This document shows positions 45,901 to 52,721 of a stretch of 64,000 nucleotides of DNA, piece by piece; the first letter of the stretch is position 1, and each line of letters begins with the position of its first letter. The notes under the pieces were generated by a model. It saw only the letters and a list, made by a program, of their open reading frames with translations. It made no database searches and was not told where the DNA came from. The position numbers were made by a program, and so were the translations under genes. Source of the DNA: Methylocystis sp. H62 (lineage in GTDB: Bacteria > Pseudomonadota > Alphaproteobacteria > Rhizobiales > Beijerinckiaceae); assembly GCF_015709515.1 (NCBI RefSeq), contig NZ_JADNQZ010000054.1:124001-188000 (forward strand), written 5' to 3'.

Positions 45901-46994
45901 AAGCCGGAATCGACGAGATTCTGAATGATGTTCTTAATAGCCACCGATCCTGCTTCAGATTCCACCGTATAGAGAACCAGATCGCAGAGCCGCGCGCCGG
46001 AAGTCTCTTCTTCGTCCGTAGGGCCGAGGGCTTCGTGCGTGAGCCGCGACTTGCCAACGCCCGAAAGGCCAACGACTCGAGCGACGCCTCTCGGCTTCGC
46101 TACAAGAGAGCGCAGCTTCTCGCGGAACGCTGGCAAGCGAGCATCTGAAATCCAGGGCGATGCGTCGTAGCGACCAGCCCAATGGGTCCAATCCTTAAGT
46201 GGTCCGACGAGTCCCGGCTGGGTCTGCTCCAGTACCCAGGCCGCAACGGGCGGCAAGGAATTCACCCAAGAGGCAATCTGGTCGGCATCGCGGAACTGGA
46301 CTTGGTCCGGACGAATCTTGAGTCCGGCCTTGGCAAGCGCCTCCCGTATGCGATCGGCCCGCGCCTTGACGAGTTTGTTTTCGTACGAATGGGCGCACGC
46401 CATAATGTAGCAGCCGCCCTGCGCTAGGGCGTCGCGCACCATCACCTTCACCTCGCCAGCCGGCGTCAACAGATCGTCGCCCGCTTCTTTGGGTGTGATT
46501 GGGCCGGCCTTCAGCTGAAACTGCGAGATGCGGTTCGGCAGGAACTTGGTTCGCTCGGGCTCGCCCTGCCATTCGATGCGCGCATCCTCTCCCCCGTCGG
46601 CAGCGGTGATGTTTGCCGCCACGTGGATTCCGTCCATGGGCAAGTCACCGCTGAAGGCCTCGCCGTCCAGCAGCCGCCGCGTTAGGAGAACCAGTTTTCG
46701 TGGACTCAACGCCGCGATGTGCCTGCCGGTCACCTCAAATAGCCGCGTGTCGTCCGATTCCATCGGTGCGACCTTTCCCCCGGACAACGTGATGATGGCG
46801 GAAGGCTTGACATCCAGCAGGCGCAACAAGTTCGCGGTCGCCGTCGTCGGCTTGATGGTGCCGCTCTCGTATTTCGTGAAGGCGCGGGGCCCACCACCCA
46901 AGAGCTCTCCCGCCTCGACCTGGGTCAGACCGATCTTCTCCCGGATACGCCGGATTTCTGGTGGCGAAAGTTCGCCCGAGGCTTTTAGTTCCAT
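42963..46994 (-). CDS. HTH - candidate PD-(D/E)XK nuclease - STAND NTPase protein (putative Avs-like defence)
   Basis: A 1343-residue protein. Residues 9-62 are an MqsA/YgiT-type helix-turn-helix (EIRRIREKIGLTQVEAGELL, then AFTKYESGTIKPTT). Residues about 120-250 fit a PD-(D/E)XK nuclease of Mrr type: D137 in GGEDARIEW and Q160-x-K162 in QFQLKAG. A P-loop NTPase follows with Walker A GLSGVGKS (309-316) and Walker B RAIVVVDRCS (about 366-375). The remaining ~900 residues are helical, like the sensor part of STAND proteins. It is opposite in strand to the ICE genes and sits in a variable slot between DUF2493 and DUF736. Two palindromic operators lie before its ATG. It probably senses a phage component and cleaves nucleic acid. 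The nuclease assignment is by motif only. Confidence 0.75.
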   Translation of the reverse strand: MELKASGELSPPEIRRIREKIGLTQVEAGELLGGGPRAFTKYESGTIKPTTATANLLRLLDVKPSAIITLSGGKVAPMESDDTRLFEVTGRHIAALSPRKLVLLTRRLLDGEAFSGDLPMDGIHVAANITAADGGEDARIEWQGEPERTKFLPNRISQFQLKAGPITPKEAGDDLLTPAGEVKVMVRDALAQGGCYIMACAHSYENKLVKARADRIREALAKAGLKIRPDQVQFRDADQIASWVNSLPPVAAWVLEQTQPGLVGPLKDWTHWAGRYDASPWISDARLPAFREKLRSLVAKPRGVARVVGLSGVGKSRLTHEALGPTDEEETSGARLCDLVLYTVESEAGSVAIKNIIQNLVDSGFRAIVVVDRCSLDSHHDLVGMVKRTGSRISLVTIDHEVPPSLKGDDELLMVEPAADAVVEGMIKQIAPDLPSEDHRRLLKFARGFPQMATLLGQAWLNDMPIAAATNDELIDRILLGRKPLDPALLKDAGMLLGAFRLLGTTDELDDLAHVAKFTRDRSPEDLRAALADLQERGVVQQHGRLASLQPKPLALKLAERQWRQWGQARWDEVLAGDLPERLRKNVANQLTLLNTQDIGPQVARHAMRLDGPFASLTALNRKGSPDVLSAMSEIDAAAVVTLLQRILNPLTVEELKRIDGDLRRGLVHALENISFIENTFERGALLLLKLAVAENETWGDNSVGQFKALFPVLGANTTAPAKPRLQLLDELLQANDPMQMALVVDALLEASSMHSHARMMGPGTHGSRPQLIPWQPKYWSDAWDYIIACVDRLVDLGLRDDAIGARARNGIAHQFRSYIGGGQIEQIERWVARTRAVHPYWPAALNALGDVLQYDLSGLKEGEEERVRKLIADLSPLDAASRVRFLVTEMPWDYPVDEDLEFDERGKRQVEIVRDLAREMLTQPEALRGCLADLSVGEQRMSVEFGKAIAEMADDPLLWEEPIKSAYASVADDSRNYGLVAGYYSGLATRKPEAVAAYKREAVHSRVYAHTLPFVCLLIGITANDVRLVCESLKAGILPPGAMSHWGFGGVLAKLDATSAAPLFDQLLTMNGIGYSVALDVMGMFVHGKLDRLNELRPQVMLAVQNVSKRPKRRGSQRDAHHFEHIVGWLLRKGHDDADARAAAGTLASYLASEPDGNAADLIKPLLPIMMKNFASTVWPPLGNAIVQDRAAAWLIEHALGDGFSFADRKQPAILHLPEDVLFAWAHAHPDAGPAFLARVLPVLTTRAEGADRTFHPLMTRLLNEFGDRDDVRRYLTQNMHTFGWTGSLTTYYALYEEPLRSLFDHPIGSLRRWAREAHLQIRKKVEAAKRDDDERDAQWNA

Positions 46995-47002
46995 GCAACA
47001 CC

Positions 47003-47039
47003 ACCATGGTCACTTTAATGCGCTTTACACCATTATGGT
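47003..47039 (-). promoter_or_regulatory. Palindromic operators upstream of the HTH-STAND gene
   Basis: ACCATGGT (47003-47010) and ACCATTATGGT (47029-47039) are palindromes with centres about 27.5 bp apart, 8-45 bp before the start codon. Each is followed on the plus strand by CAC(C). Palindromes at this place suit autoregulation by the protein's own MqsA-type HTH, since MqsA represses its own promoter by binding palindromes. Confidence 0.55.
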
Positions 47040-47046
47040 CACCTAA

Positions 47047-47952
47047 TGGATTTTATCGCCGATCGCAATGATTTTTTAGGGCGTGTCACGCCGTCGAAGC
47101 CGAGAAACTCTCGTTGGCGCTACAGATCGCTTGTCGGAAGCATAAGCGGCGGCTTGCGCAGGTCTGCTCCGCTTCCGTCGCCAGAGCCGCCCGTGGACAG
47201 TTTGTCCGAAGGTGGGTTGGCGGCCACCGCACTCGCGCCCGAACCAATGTCCGTTCATGGCGCTAAGCGGAAATGCACTACTGTGGCGATTCCTGAGCGG
47301 TTTCTTTGTCCGGCGTGCCGGCTTCGATTATCGTAGCGGTGGCGCTGCGGCCGATTGGTGTGTCAAGGAAACCCGCGGATGCTCAGCCTTATATTTCATC
47401 AACGTCATCGCATTCGCTATTCGGCGTGGCTTCTGTTCAATCTCACGGTTCGTGCGCGTACCAACCGCTGGCGGGTCGCTGGGCGCTTGTAGGCACGTTG
47501 ACGGACCGATTAGACTCGCCGGCCGCATTTTCCTTCTTCTAGGCAGATATGTTCGAAGCGACCTATCCCTGACGCCGCCGCCTTTTCGTGCGCTGCTACT
47601 TCTTTTCCCTCGCTTTGAATTCTGCCGGTCTTGTGCTTTTTCCCTCTCGTTGGCGAAGTCATTCATAGAGGTTGCTGTCTGGCCAGCTACGACCATCACG
47701 ACCTCTCTTATGGCTTCATCTGGCCGAAGACCGGCTCCGCCTCGATCGCCATAGCCGCAACAGCATAGGCGCAACCTTCTTCCCCTGACGCCTGCGGCGT
47801 CATTCCTCGCGAAGCAAGAAAGCCGCGCCCATGCCGTCCTCCGCTTCGCTGCGGCCCTGGGGGTGCGTCGACGAATCGCCTTCGGCTGCGAAGCGCCATC
47901 GAGGCCGCGATGGTCGCGGGCTCGAAGACAGCAGAACCTAAGGAGACTTACA
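47047..47952. other. Stretch without a recognised gene between STAND gene and DUF736 gene
   Basis: About 900 bases. Open frames exist on both strands, but their products are Arg/Ser/Pro-rich, start poorly and match no family. The part from 47047 to about 47270 reads like the decayed end of a gene. From 47780 on it is GC-rich leader sequence of the DUF736 gene with hairpins, including GACGCC TGC GGCGTC at 47789-47803. It may be the far edge of the cargo insertion. Confidence 0.5.
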
Positions 47953-48276
47953 ATGGCGAACATCGGCTCTTTCAAGAAGTCCGGCAATGAATTCCTCGGC
48001 GAAATCGTGACGCTCAGCGTCCAGGCCAAAGGCGTCCGCATCGTTCCGGAAGCCAACCGTTCTAACGATAACGCCCCGAGCCACCGGGTTTTCGTCAGAC
48101 GCGCGGAAATCGGCGCCGCCTGGTCCAAGCGCTCGAACGAGGGTCGCGACTATCTCTCGGTCAAGCTCGACGATCCGAGCTTCACGGCTCCGATTTACGC
48201 CAATCTCTTCGACGACGAGGATGGCGACGGCCACTCGCTGATCTGGTCGCGGGGGCGGAAGCCGAATGGAGACTGA
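47953..48276 (+). CDS. DUF736-family protein
   Basis: A 107-residue protein with the full DUF736 pattern: ANIGSFKKSGNEFLGEIVTL, WSKRSNEGRDYLSVKLDDP and FTAPIYANLFDDE. The family is found almost only on conjugative elements and plasmids of alphaproteobacteria. Its function is unknown, though a single-strand-DNA or DNA-processing role is often supposed. AAGGAG precedes the ATG. It converges with the QseC-like gene. Confidence 0.92.
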   Translation: MANIGSFKKSGNEFLGEIVTLSVQAKGVRIVPEANRSNDNAPSHRVFVRRAEIGAAWSKRSNEGRDYLSVKLDDPSFTAPIYANLFDDEDGDGHSLIWSRGRKPNGD

Positions 48277-48369
48277 ACGCCAATGCCCCGCCTGAGAAAT
48301 CGGGCGGGGCAGTCCTTCACTTTCGGATAAGTCACGCTTTGGCGCATGATTTTCCACTTACTCGCGCTG

Positions 48370-48675
48370 TTATCTTCGAGCCTTTGACTCCCGTCGCTTC
48401 GCGCTACTTTTCGACCGCCCGCGCGCTTTCCCTTCGAGGCGTCGGGCCTCTTCTTCGCGCGCTTCGTCATCCGGGGTGATCAAGGCGACATGATTGACGC
48501 CGAGCGCAAGCGCGATTTCATAAAGGCTCACGATCGTTGGATTTCGGAGACCACGCTCAAGGCCGCTCACATATTGCTGGGTAAATCCCGACTGTTCGGC
48601 AAACTTCTCTTGCGTCAGGCCTTTCTCGAGCCTGATTCTTCGCACGTTTCTTCCGACCAGCCTCCGCATATCCAT
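48370..48675 (-). CDS. XRE-family regulator, QseC-like
   Basis: A protein of about 101 residues with a canonical XRE helix-turn-helix (NVRRIRLEKGLTQEKFAEQS, then GFTQQYVSGLERGLRNPT) and a Lys/Arg-rich C-terminus (RRLEGKARGRSKSSAKRR). It is divergent from a small DUF2285-like gene. In ICEMlSymR7A this same arrangement is qseC-qseM, where QseC represses or activates the two promoters and sets an on/off transfer switch. The start is uncertain: an ATG at 48675 gives MDMRRLVGRN as in relatives, while a GTG at 48696 or an ATG at 48669 is possible. Confidence 0.82.
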   Translation of the reverse strand: MDMRRLVGRNVRRIRLEKGLTQEKFAEQSGFTQQYVSGLERGLRNPTIVSLYEIALALGVNHVALITPDDEAREEEARRLEGKARGRSKSSAKRRESKARR

Positions 48676-48697
48676 GGGGAAAGGCTGGACCGACACA

Positions 48698-48726
48698 CAC
48701 TATGAGGTTTATCCACTATAGTATGT
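48698..48726. promoter_or_regulatory. Possible operator between the qseC- and qseM-like genes
   Basis: The intergenic DNA holds CACTATGAGG at 48698 and CCACTATAGTATG at 48713, the latter containing the perfect palindrome ACTATAGT (48715-48722). The repeated CACTAT blocks between the two divergent promoters are the expected place for QseC-like binding. No footprint knowledge exists for this element. Confidence 0.4.
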
Positions 48727-48786
48727 ATTTGCGCCGTAATTTCGCGCGAGACGATCGCAGGAAAGATTGGCTAGAGTAAACATCTA

Positions 48787-49077
48787 ATGTTCCCGGAATC
48801 GGAAATCGTGCCGCACACCAAAGCCAGTTCAATCGCCGACGTCGCGCCCACTGACAACCACGTGGTCGACTACGACCGCGCGCATTCGATCATTTATCTG
48901 CGATTGCTAGACGCCGCTAAGGAAGGGGCCGCCTGGGAGGAGGTTTCGAAGAACGTCCTTGGAATCGATCCGGAACGTGAGCCAGAACGCGCGAAGCGCG
49001 CCTATGATACGCACCTTCAGCGTGCGAAATGGATGACGACGAGCGGCTACAGGGACTTTCTCGACGGGTCGCCGTGA
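48787..49077 (+). CDS. Small DUF2285-like protein, QseM-like antiactivator
   Basis: A 96-residue protein whose C-terminal 60 residues match the DUF2285 helix-turn-helix variant (YLRLLDAAKEGAAWEEVSKN, then ERAKRAYDTHLQRAKWMTTS and GYRDFL). In ICEMlSymR7A the small DUF2285 protein QseM binds and blocks the activators TraR and FseA. Position, size and the divergent XRE gene support the same role here, acting on the FseA-like protein encoded next. No TraR/TraI quorum-sensing genes are in view. Confidence 0.78.
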   Translation: MFPESEIVPHTKASSIADVAPTDNHVVDYDRAHSIIYLRLLDAAKEGAAWEEVSKNVLGIDPEREPERAKRAYDTHLQRAKWMTTSGYRDFLDGSP

Positions 49078-49260
49078 ATGGTTCTTTGGGCCGAGTTTTG
49101 CAGCGCTAAATTGATATGGTTCGGTCAGGACGCCATTGGGAAGGTGATGTAACGGCCGTTCGCCGAGAACGATCACGCCGTAGTTCCGGGATTTCTTAGA
49201 CAAATTATCGACAAATAGTCTTTCGAACATGGGCTTAGCCACTCCTATCCGAGAATTTCC

Positions 49261-50002
49261 ATGACCATCGGCGATTGGCGCTCAGAAGGCGCATATGAGC
49301 ATTTGCGAGATACGAATTGGCGCGACTACGCCTGGGAATATCTACGGCGCAACGATGACTATCAGGCGCAATACGCCGATCCCGAGTTCCGGTCGCGGCT
49401 CGACGCTGGCATAGATGGACCCGAGCGGTGTTGGGGGCTTCGATTTCGCGGCTGACCCAGCGCTGAACGCCACTGAAGCCGAAATTTTCTGGCGTCCCGA
49501 ATGCTGCTCCAGCGTTGTGATGCTCGACGCGCATCCAGCTCTTACCTCGATGCTCGCCTACGCGCCGCAAAATTGGCCCGACCTACGGTCTCGCCGCACG
49601 ACGTCGGACGGAGACTATGTGATCCTTGGCGCGAGACGCCGGGAACATCGGCTCTGGTTGCCCGGCCCTCCGGCGCCAGGCGCCGCGCTTTCAGCGCTTA
49701 TTCCCGTCGATAAGTCGACACAGACGCGTTCCGCAGCAACCTTGCGCTTTCTCCGTCATGTCAATGGATCGTCCCCGGGCGCGGCGAAGATCGACGATAA
49801 GCGATTTTCAGAAATGCTCTGTGCGCTCGATGGACACCTCGCGAAGGCGTCCTATCGCGACATTGCAGAGCAGCTATTCGGTCATGAACGACTGAATCGT
49901 GAGCCCTGGAAGACATCCTCGATACGCGCCATGACGATCCGTCTTGTGAAAGGCGGCATTGCGCTGATGCGCGGCGGCTATCGTAAGTTTCTGACGAAAT
50001 AG
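49261..50002 (+). CDS. FseA-like activator (DUF6499 + DUF2285), joined by apparent +1 frameshift
   Basis: Frame 1 (49261-49455) encodes a DUF6499-like start (TNWRDYAWEYLRRNDDYQAQ) and stops soon after WGLRF. The overlapping +1 frame, open from 49415 to 50002, continues exactly where the family does, with AADPALNATEAEIFWRPE and then a DUF2285 domain (KRFSEMLCALDGHLAKASYR). A +1 slip at TTT C (49444-49447) gives one protein of about 246 residues with uninterrupted homology. In ICEMlSymR7A, FseA is made by a programmed +1 frameshift joining msi172 and msi171, so this is probably regulated recoding rather than decay. FseA activates rdfS, and an rdfS-like gene follows. Confidence 0.78.
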
Positions 50003-50052
50003 CCGATCCGCTCGCGGACAATTCCGCTCAGTCGTTCGCGGCGCCTCGACAA

Positions 50053-50066
50053 CTCGCAGCTGCGAG
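50053..50066. promoter_or_regulatory. Perfect palindrome upstream of the rdfS-like gene
   Basis: CTCGCAGCTGCGAG is a perfect 14-bp palindrome 118 bp before the rdfS-like start codon, in the only gap between the fseA- and rdfS-like genes. It is a candidate activator site, but it has not been compared with known FseA targets. Confidence 0.35.
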
Positions 50067-50184
50067 GGTGACGAATCTCGCACTCAACATATCCGTCATC
50101 CCTCCCTCCGGACCTTCTCCGCCAATGTGATCGACGACGCCCGTCGGCTGTCGGCGGCGCGCTTCGCTATTCGAAGGTTCGATC

Positions 50185-50469
50185 ATGTCCGCACAACCAG
50201 CAGAACTCCCGCCGCGCTACCTCCGCACGCCCGAAGCCGCACGCTTCCTCGGCCTCTCCGGCCGCACGCTCGAAAAGCACCGTACCTATGGCACCGGTCC
50301 CCGCTACTCCAAGCTCGGCGGCCGCGTCGTTTATCGCGTCGACGACCTCCAGGCATGGGTGGAACGCGGAACCAAAGCCTCGACGTCCGATCCTGGCTCC
50401 GGGACCGTTCTACCCGCGCGTCGGCACGCCAGCGACGTGCTCCTGCGCGCCCATCTGCCGCTTCGCTGA
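50185..50469 (+). CDS. Excisionase-like HTH protein, RdfS-like recombination directionality factor
   Basis: A 94-residue protein with an N-terminal MerR/AlpA-type helix-turn-helix of the excisionase class (RYLRTPEAARFLGLSGRTLE, then GPRYSKLGGRVVYRVDDLQA and WVERG). In ICEMlSymR7A, RdfS turns the integrase towards excision and is the output of the QseM/FseA switch. It follows the FseA-like gene and precedes repA, as in that family. No integrase is visible in this element, so its partner may be encoded elsewhere or lost. Confidence 0.8.
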   Translation: MSAQPAELPPRYLRTPEAARFLGLSGRTLEKHRTYGTGPRYSKLGGRVVYRVDDLQAWVERGTKASTSDPGSGTVLPARRHASDVLLRAHLPLR

Positions 50470-50486
50470 AGCGTCCGACGCACGCC

Positions 50487-51380
50487 ATGAACGGCCGACC
50501 TATGCGCCTTCGCAACGACGAACGCGAGCAGCTCAAATTGTTTCGCGCGCTCCCCGGCGATCTCGCGGCGCGCGACGCCCAGGACCTGATGTCCTACCCA
50601 TTTTTCAGCCTCGCCAAATCCAAACGCCTGACGCCGATCGACTTCCGGATGGGAGAGATCGTCATCAAGGTCGAAGCGACGCCTGAACACGGCATGGCGA
50701 CCATTTGGGACGCAGACGTGCTCATTTGGGCGGCCTCACAGATCGTTCAGGCGCGCGACAACGGCTTAAAAACCTCGCGCCTGATGGCGGCGACTCCGTA
50801 TGAAATTTTGACCTTTATCGGGCGTGCGACGAGCGCCCGAGACTATCAGCGGCTGAAGGCCGCGCTCGACAGGCTGCAGTCGACAAGCGTCGCGACATCC
50901 ATTCGCCAGTCGGCAGAGCGGCGGCGCCACCGCTTCTCCTGGATCAACGAATGGAAGGAAACATCCGACGCGAACGGCCGGCCGCTCGGCGTCGAATTGA
51001 TCCTACCGGATTGGTTCTACGCCGGAGTCATGAACGAAGCTTTGGTGCTGACGATCGATCGGGAATATTTCGCGCTGACGGGCGGTCTCGAGCGTTGGCT
51101 CTATCGCCTCGTGCGAAAGCATGGCGGACGTAAGGGCGGCGGCTGGAGTTTCGATTTCCGGCATCTCCACGTGAAGTCCGGCGCGCTGTCGCCGCTCAAA
51201 CATTTTGCGTTTGACCTGCGCGACATCGTACGTCGGCAGCCGCTTCCAAACTACCAGCTCTCCATCCGTCACGACCCGCTTGGCGACGAGCGTCTCGTCT
51301 TCGCGCCAATTCCATTCGACCCGTTCAAGCGCGCTTTAGGCCGCCTCGATCCCTCTCTCCCCTCTGTGGATAAGCTGTGA
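50487..51380 (+). CDS. repA: Replication initiator protein A
   Basis: A protein of about 297 residues of the RepA-like plasmid/ICE replication initiator family: LMSYPFFSLAKSKRLTPIDF near the start, a first winged-helix unit (FIGRATSARDYQRLKAALDR) and a second one (ALTGGLERWLYRLVRKHGGR). It should bind the iterons that lie just after the gene and start rolling or theta-type autonomous replication of the excised element. The ATG at 50487 fits. The next ATG is five codons later. No parA follows, unlike in relatives. Confidence 0.85.
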   Translation: MNGRPMRLRNDEREQLKLFRALPGDLAARDAQDLMSYPFFSLAKSKRLTPIDFRMGEIVIKVEATPEHGMATIWDADVLIWAASQIVQARDNGLKTSRLMAATPYEILTFIGRATSARDYQRLKAALDRLQSTSVATSIRQSAERRRHRFSWINEWKETSDANGRPLGVELILPDWFYAGVMNEALVLTIDREYFALTGGLERWLYRLVRKHGGRKGGGWSFDFRHLHVKSGALSPLKHFAFDLRDIVRRQPLPNYQLSIRHDPLGDERLVFAPIPFDPFKRALGRLDPSLPSVDKL

Positions 51381-51476
51381 AAACGTTCGTGCTATCGGGG
51401 ACCTACCCTATCGTGCCATCAGGGACCAGATCCTCGTGCTATCGGGGACCAAAATGGGCACTAACGCCGTGCTATG
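51365..51476. repeat. Iteron cluster with DnaA box (candidate oriV)
   Basis: A perfect DnaA box (TGTGGATAA, 51365-51373) lies at the end of repA. After it, the 16-mer CGTGCTATCGGGGACC occurs at 51388-51403 and 51435-51450, with a two-mismatch copy at 51412-51427 and a truncated copy (CGTGCTAT) at 51468. Starts are 24, 23 and 33 bp apart, that is about two or three DNA turns. This is the usual design of an iteron-controlled replication origin. Confidence 0.75.
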
Positions 51477-51756
51477 TCATCGTTCACGGCGTTCCTAACT
51501 GTACTAACATTGAATCCTTCGGATTCATCCTAACGGACCACGCCGCAATCCACCGTATGGATGATCGCGGCAAAGCTTTGCCGGAAAGAGAGGACAGGCA
51601 GCGACATCGGTTCGGAGCAATCGCCGCTTCTTGGCTTCCGAGCGGCACGCATCAAAGTCGCGCACCTGCGCAAAAGCGGCGCATTCAAAGAACTCCCTCC
51701 GTCGATTCAAACGTCGCAAGAAACTCAGCCAGCTCTGTGCCTCGCGGAGGCGCGCC

Positions 51757-52224
51757 ATGACCGCGCTCACCGAAGTGGAGCTCTATTTTCTTAAAGGCAA
51801 GATCGAGCGCTGGATTCGTTTCGGCGCGCCCGTTAATGAACGCACGCTCGACCGCAGACGACGCATTGCTTACTTCGCGCCGGGATCCATTTTCGCATTC
51901 GTCCGTTGGGCGTCGAACGGTTACGGGACGCTTGTTTCGCGCATCGATATCCTGCGCGCCTGTGAATCGATTGAGCCCCATTCCACTATCCCCGCCGTCA
52001 AGCCCGGCGCCGAAATTCTTCTTAGAGCGGCGGGTTGGGACAGAGTTCAGCGGGTTCTGCGCGCCATCGATGCTGTTGAGTCGCTGGGCTTTGCGCCACA
52101 AGATATCTGTCCGGATCATTGGCGGCATATCCACAATCGATCGGCTGCCGGCCTGTCTACGCGACCCTATTCGCGAGAACGCCATCAAGCCTGGCTCCTG
52201 CGCGCGAGGGTCAATTCCAAATGA
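51757..52224 (+). CDS. DUF2840-family protein
   Basis: A 155-residue protein with the DUF2840 pattern (VELYFLKGKIERWIRFGAPV, RRRRIAYFAPGSIFAFVRWA, NGYGTLVSRIDILRAC). The family is restricted to conjugative elements and lies between repA/parA and traF. Its function is unknown. CGGAGG precedes the ATG, and its stop overlaps the start of traF. Confidence 0.88.
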   Translation: MTALTEVELYFLKGKIERWIRFGAPVNERTLDRRRRIAYFAPGSIFAFVRWASNGYGTLVSRIDILRACESIEPHSTIPAVKPGAEILLRAAGWDRVQRVLRAIDAVESLGFAPQDICPDHWRHIHNRSAAGLSTRPYSRERHQAWLLRARVNSK

Positions 52225-52721
52225 TCAGATCCATCGTTCTCACATTGCTCGCAAGCTGCGCCGTCGCTTCAACATTCGTGACGACACACGACCCGCTTCT
52301 GGTTTGGAACGCCTCCGCCAGCGTCCCAATAGGTCTCTATGCCGTCCAGCCTAAAGGAAAACTCGCCGTTACCAATCTTGTTGTCGCGCGACCACCGGAA
52401 GCGCTCGAAGACTGGCTAGCTGAGCGTCGCTATCTCGCTAAGGGCGCGCTGCTGATCAAGCGCGTCGCTGCATTACCCGGCCAGCGAGTCTGCCGCAATA
52501 GGCGCACCGTGATCGTCGACGGCATTGAGATGGCGGTGGCGCAGGAACGCGACCATGCCGGACGACCCCTGCCCGTTTGGAACGGCTGCCTTTCGGTGGC
52601 TGAAGACCAGGTTTTTCTCATCAACTGGGATGAACCCTCGTCGCTCGATGGACGATACTTCGGAACCATTCCTTCCGAAAAATTGATTGGACGCGCAGTC
52701 CCGCTTTGGACATTGGAGTGA
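52221..52721 (+). CDS. traF: TraF, conjugal-transfer S26-family signal peptidase
   Basis: A 166-residue protein with an N-terminal membrane helix (SIVLTLLASCAVASTFV). The S26 active site is visible: the catalytic Ser in NASASVPIGLYAV and the catalytic Lys in LIKRVAALPGQRVC. In RP4, TraF cyclises the pilin TrbC and so matures the conjugative pilus. No trbC gene is present in this window, so its substrate is missing. It overlaps the DUF2840 stop and the next start. Confidence 0.88.
   Translation: MIRSIVLTLLASCAVASTFVTTHDPLLVWNASASVPIGLYAVQPKGKLAVTNLVVARPPEALEDWLAERRYLAKGALLIKRVAALPGQRVCRNRRTVIVDGIEMAVAQERDHAGRPLPVWNGCLSVAEDQVFLINWDEPSSLDGRYFGTIPSEKLIGRAVPLWTLE

Noticed and set aside
47328-48128. 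266-codon minus-strand frame upstream of and overlapping the DUF736 gene
   Set aside because: It runs antisense through the well-supported DUF736 gene, is rich in Arg and Ser and resembles no family. A shorter internal version cannot be excluded.
49078-49260. Gap between the qseM- and fseA-like genes, considered for an extra small gene
   Set aside because: Only antisense or very short frames are seen, with no ribosome site or recognisable pattern.
51388-51476. Short regularly spaced repeats considered as a CRISPR array
   Set aside because: Units are 16 bp with 7-8 bp between them, only three to four copies, beside repA with a DnaA box. This is an iteron origin, not a CRISPR, and no cas gene is present.
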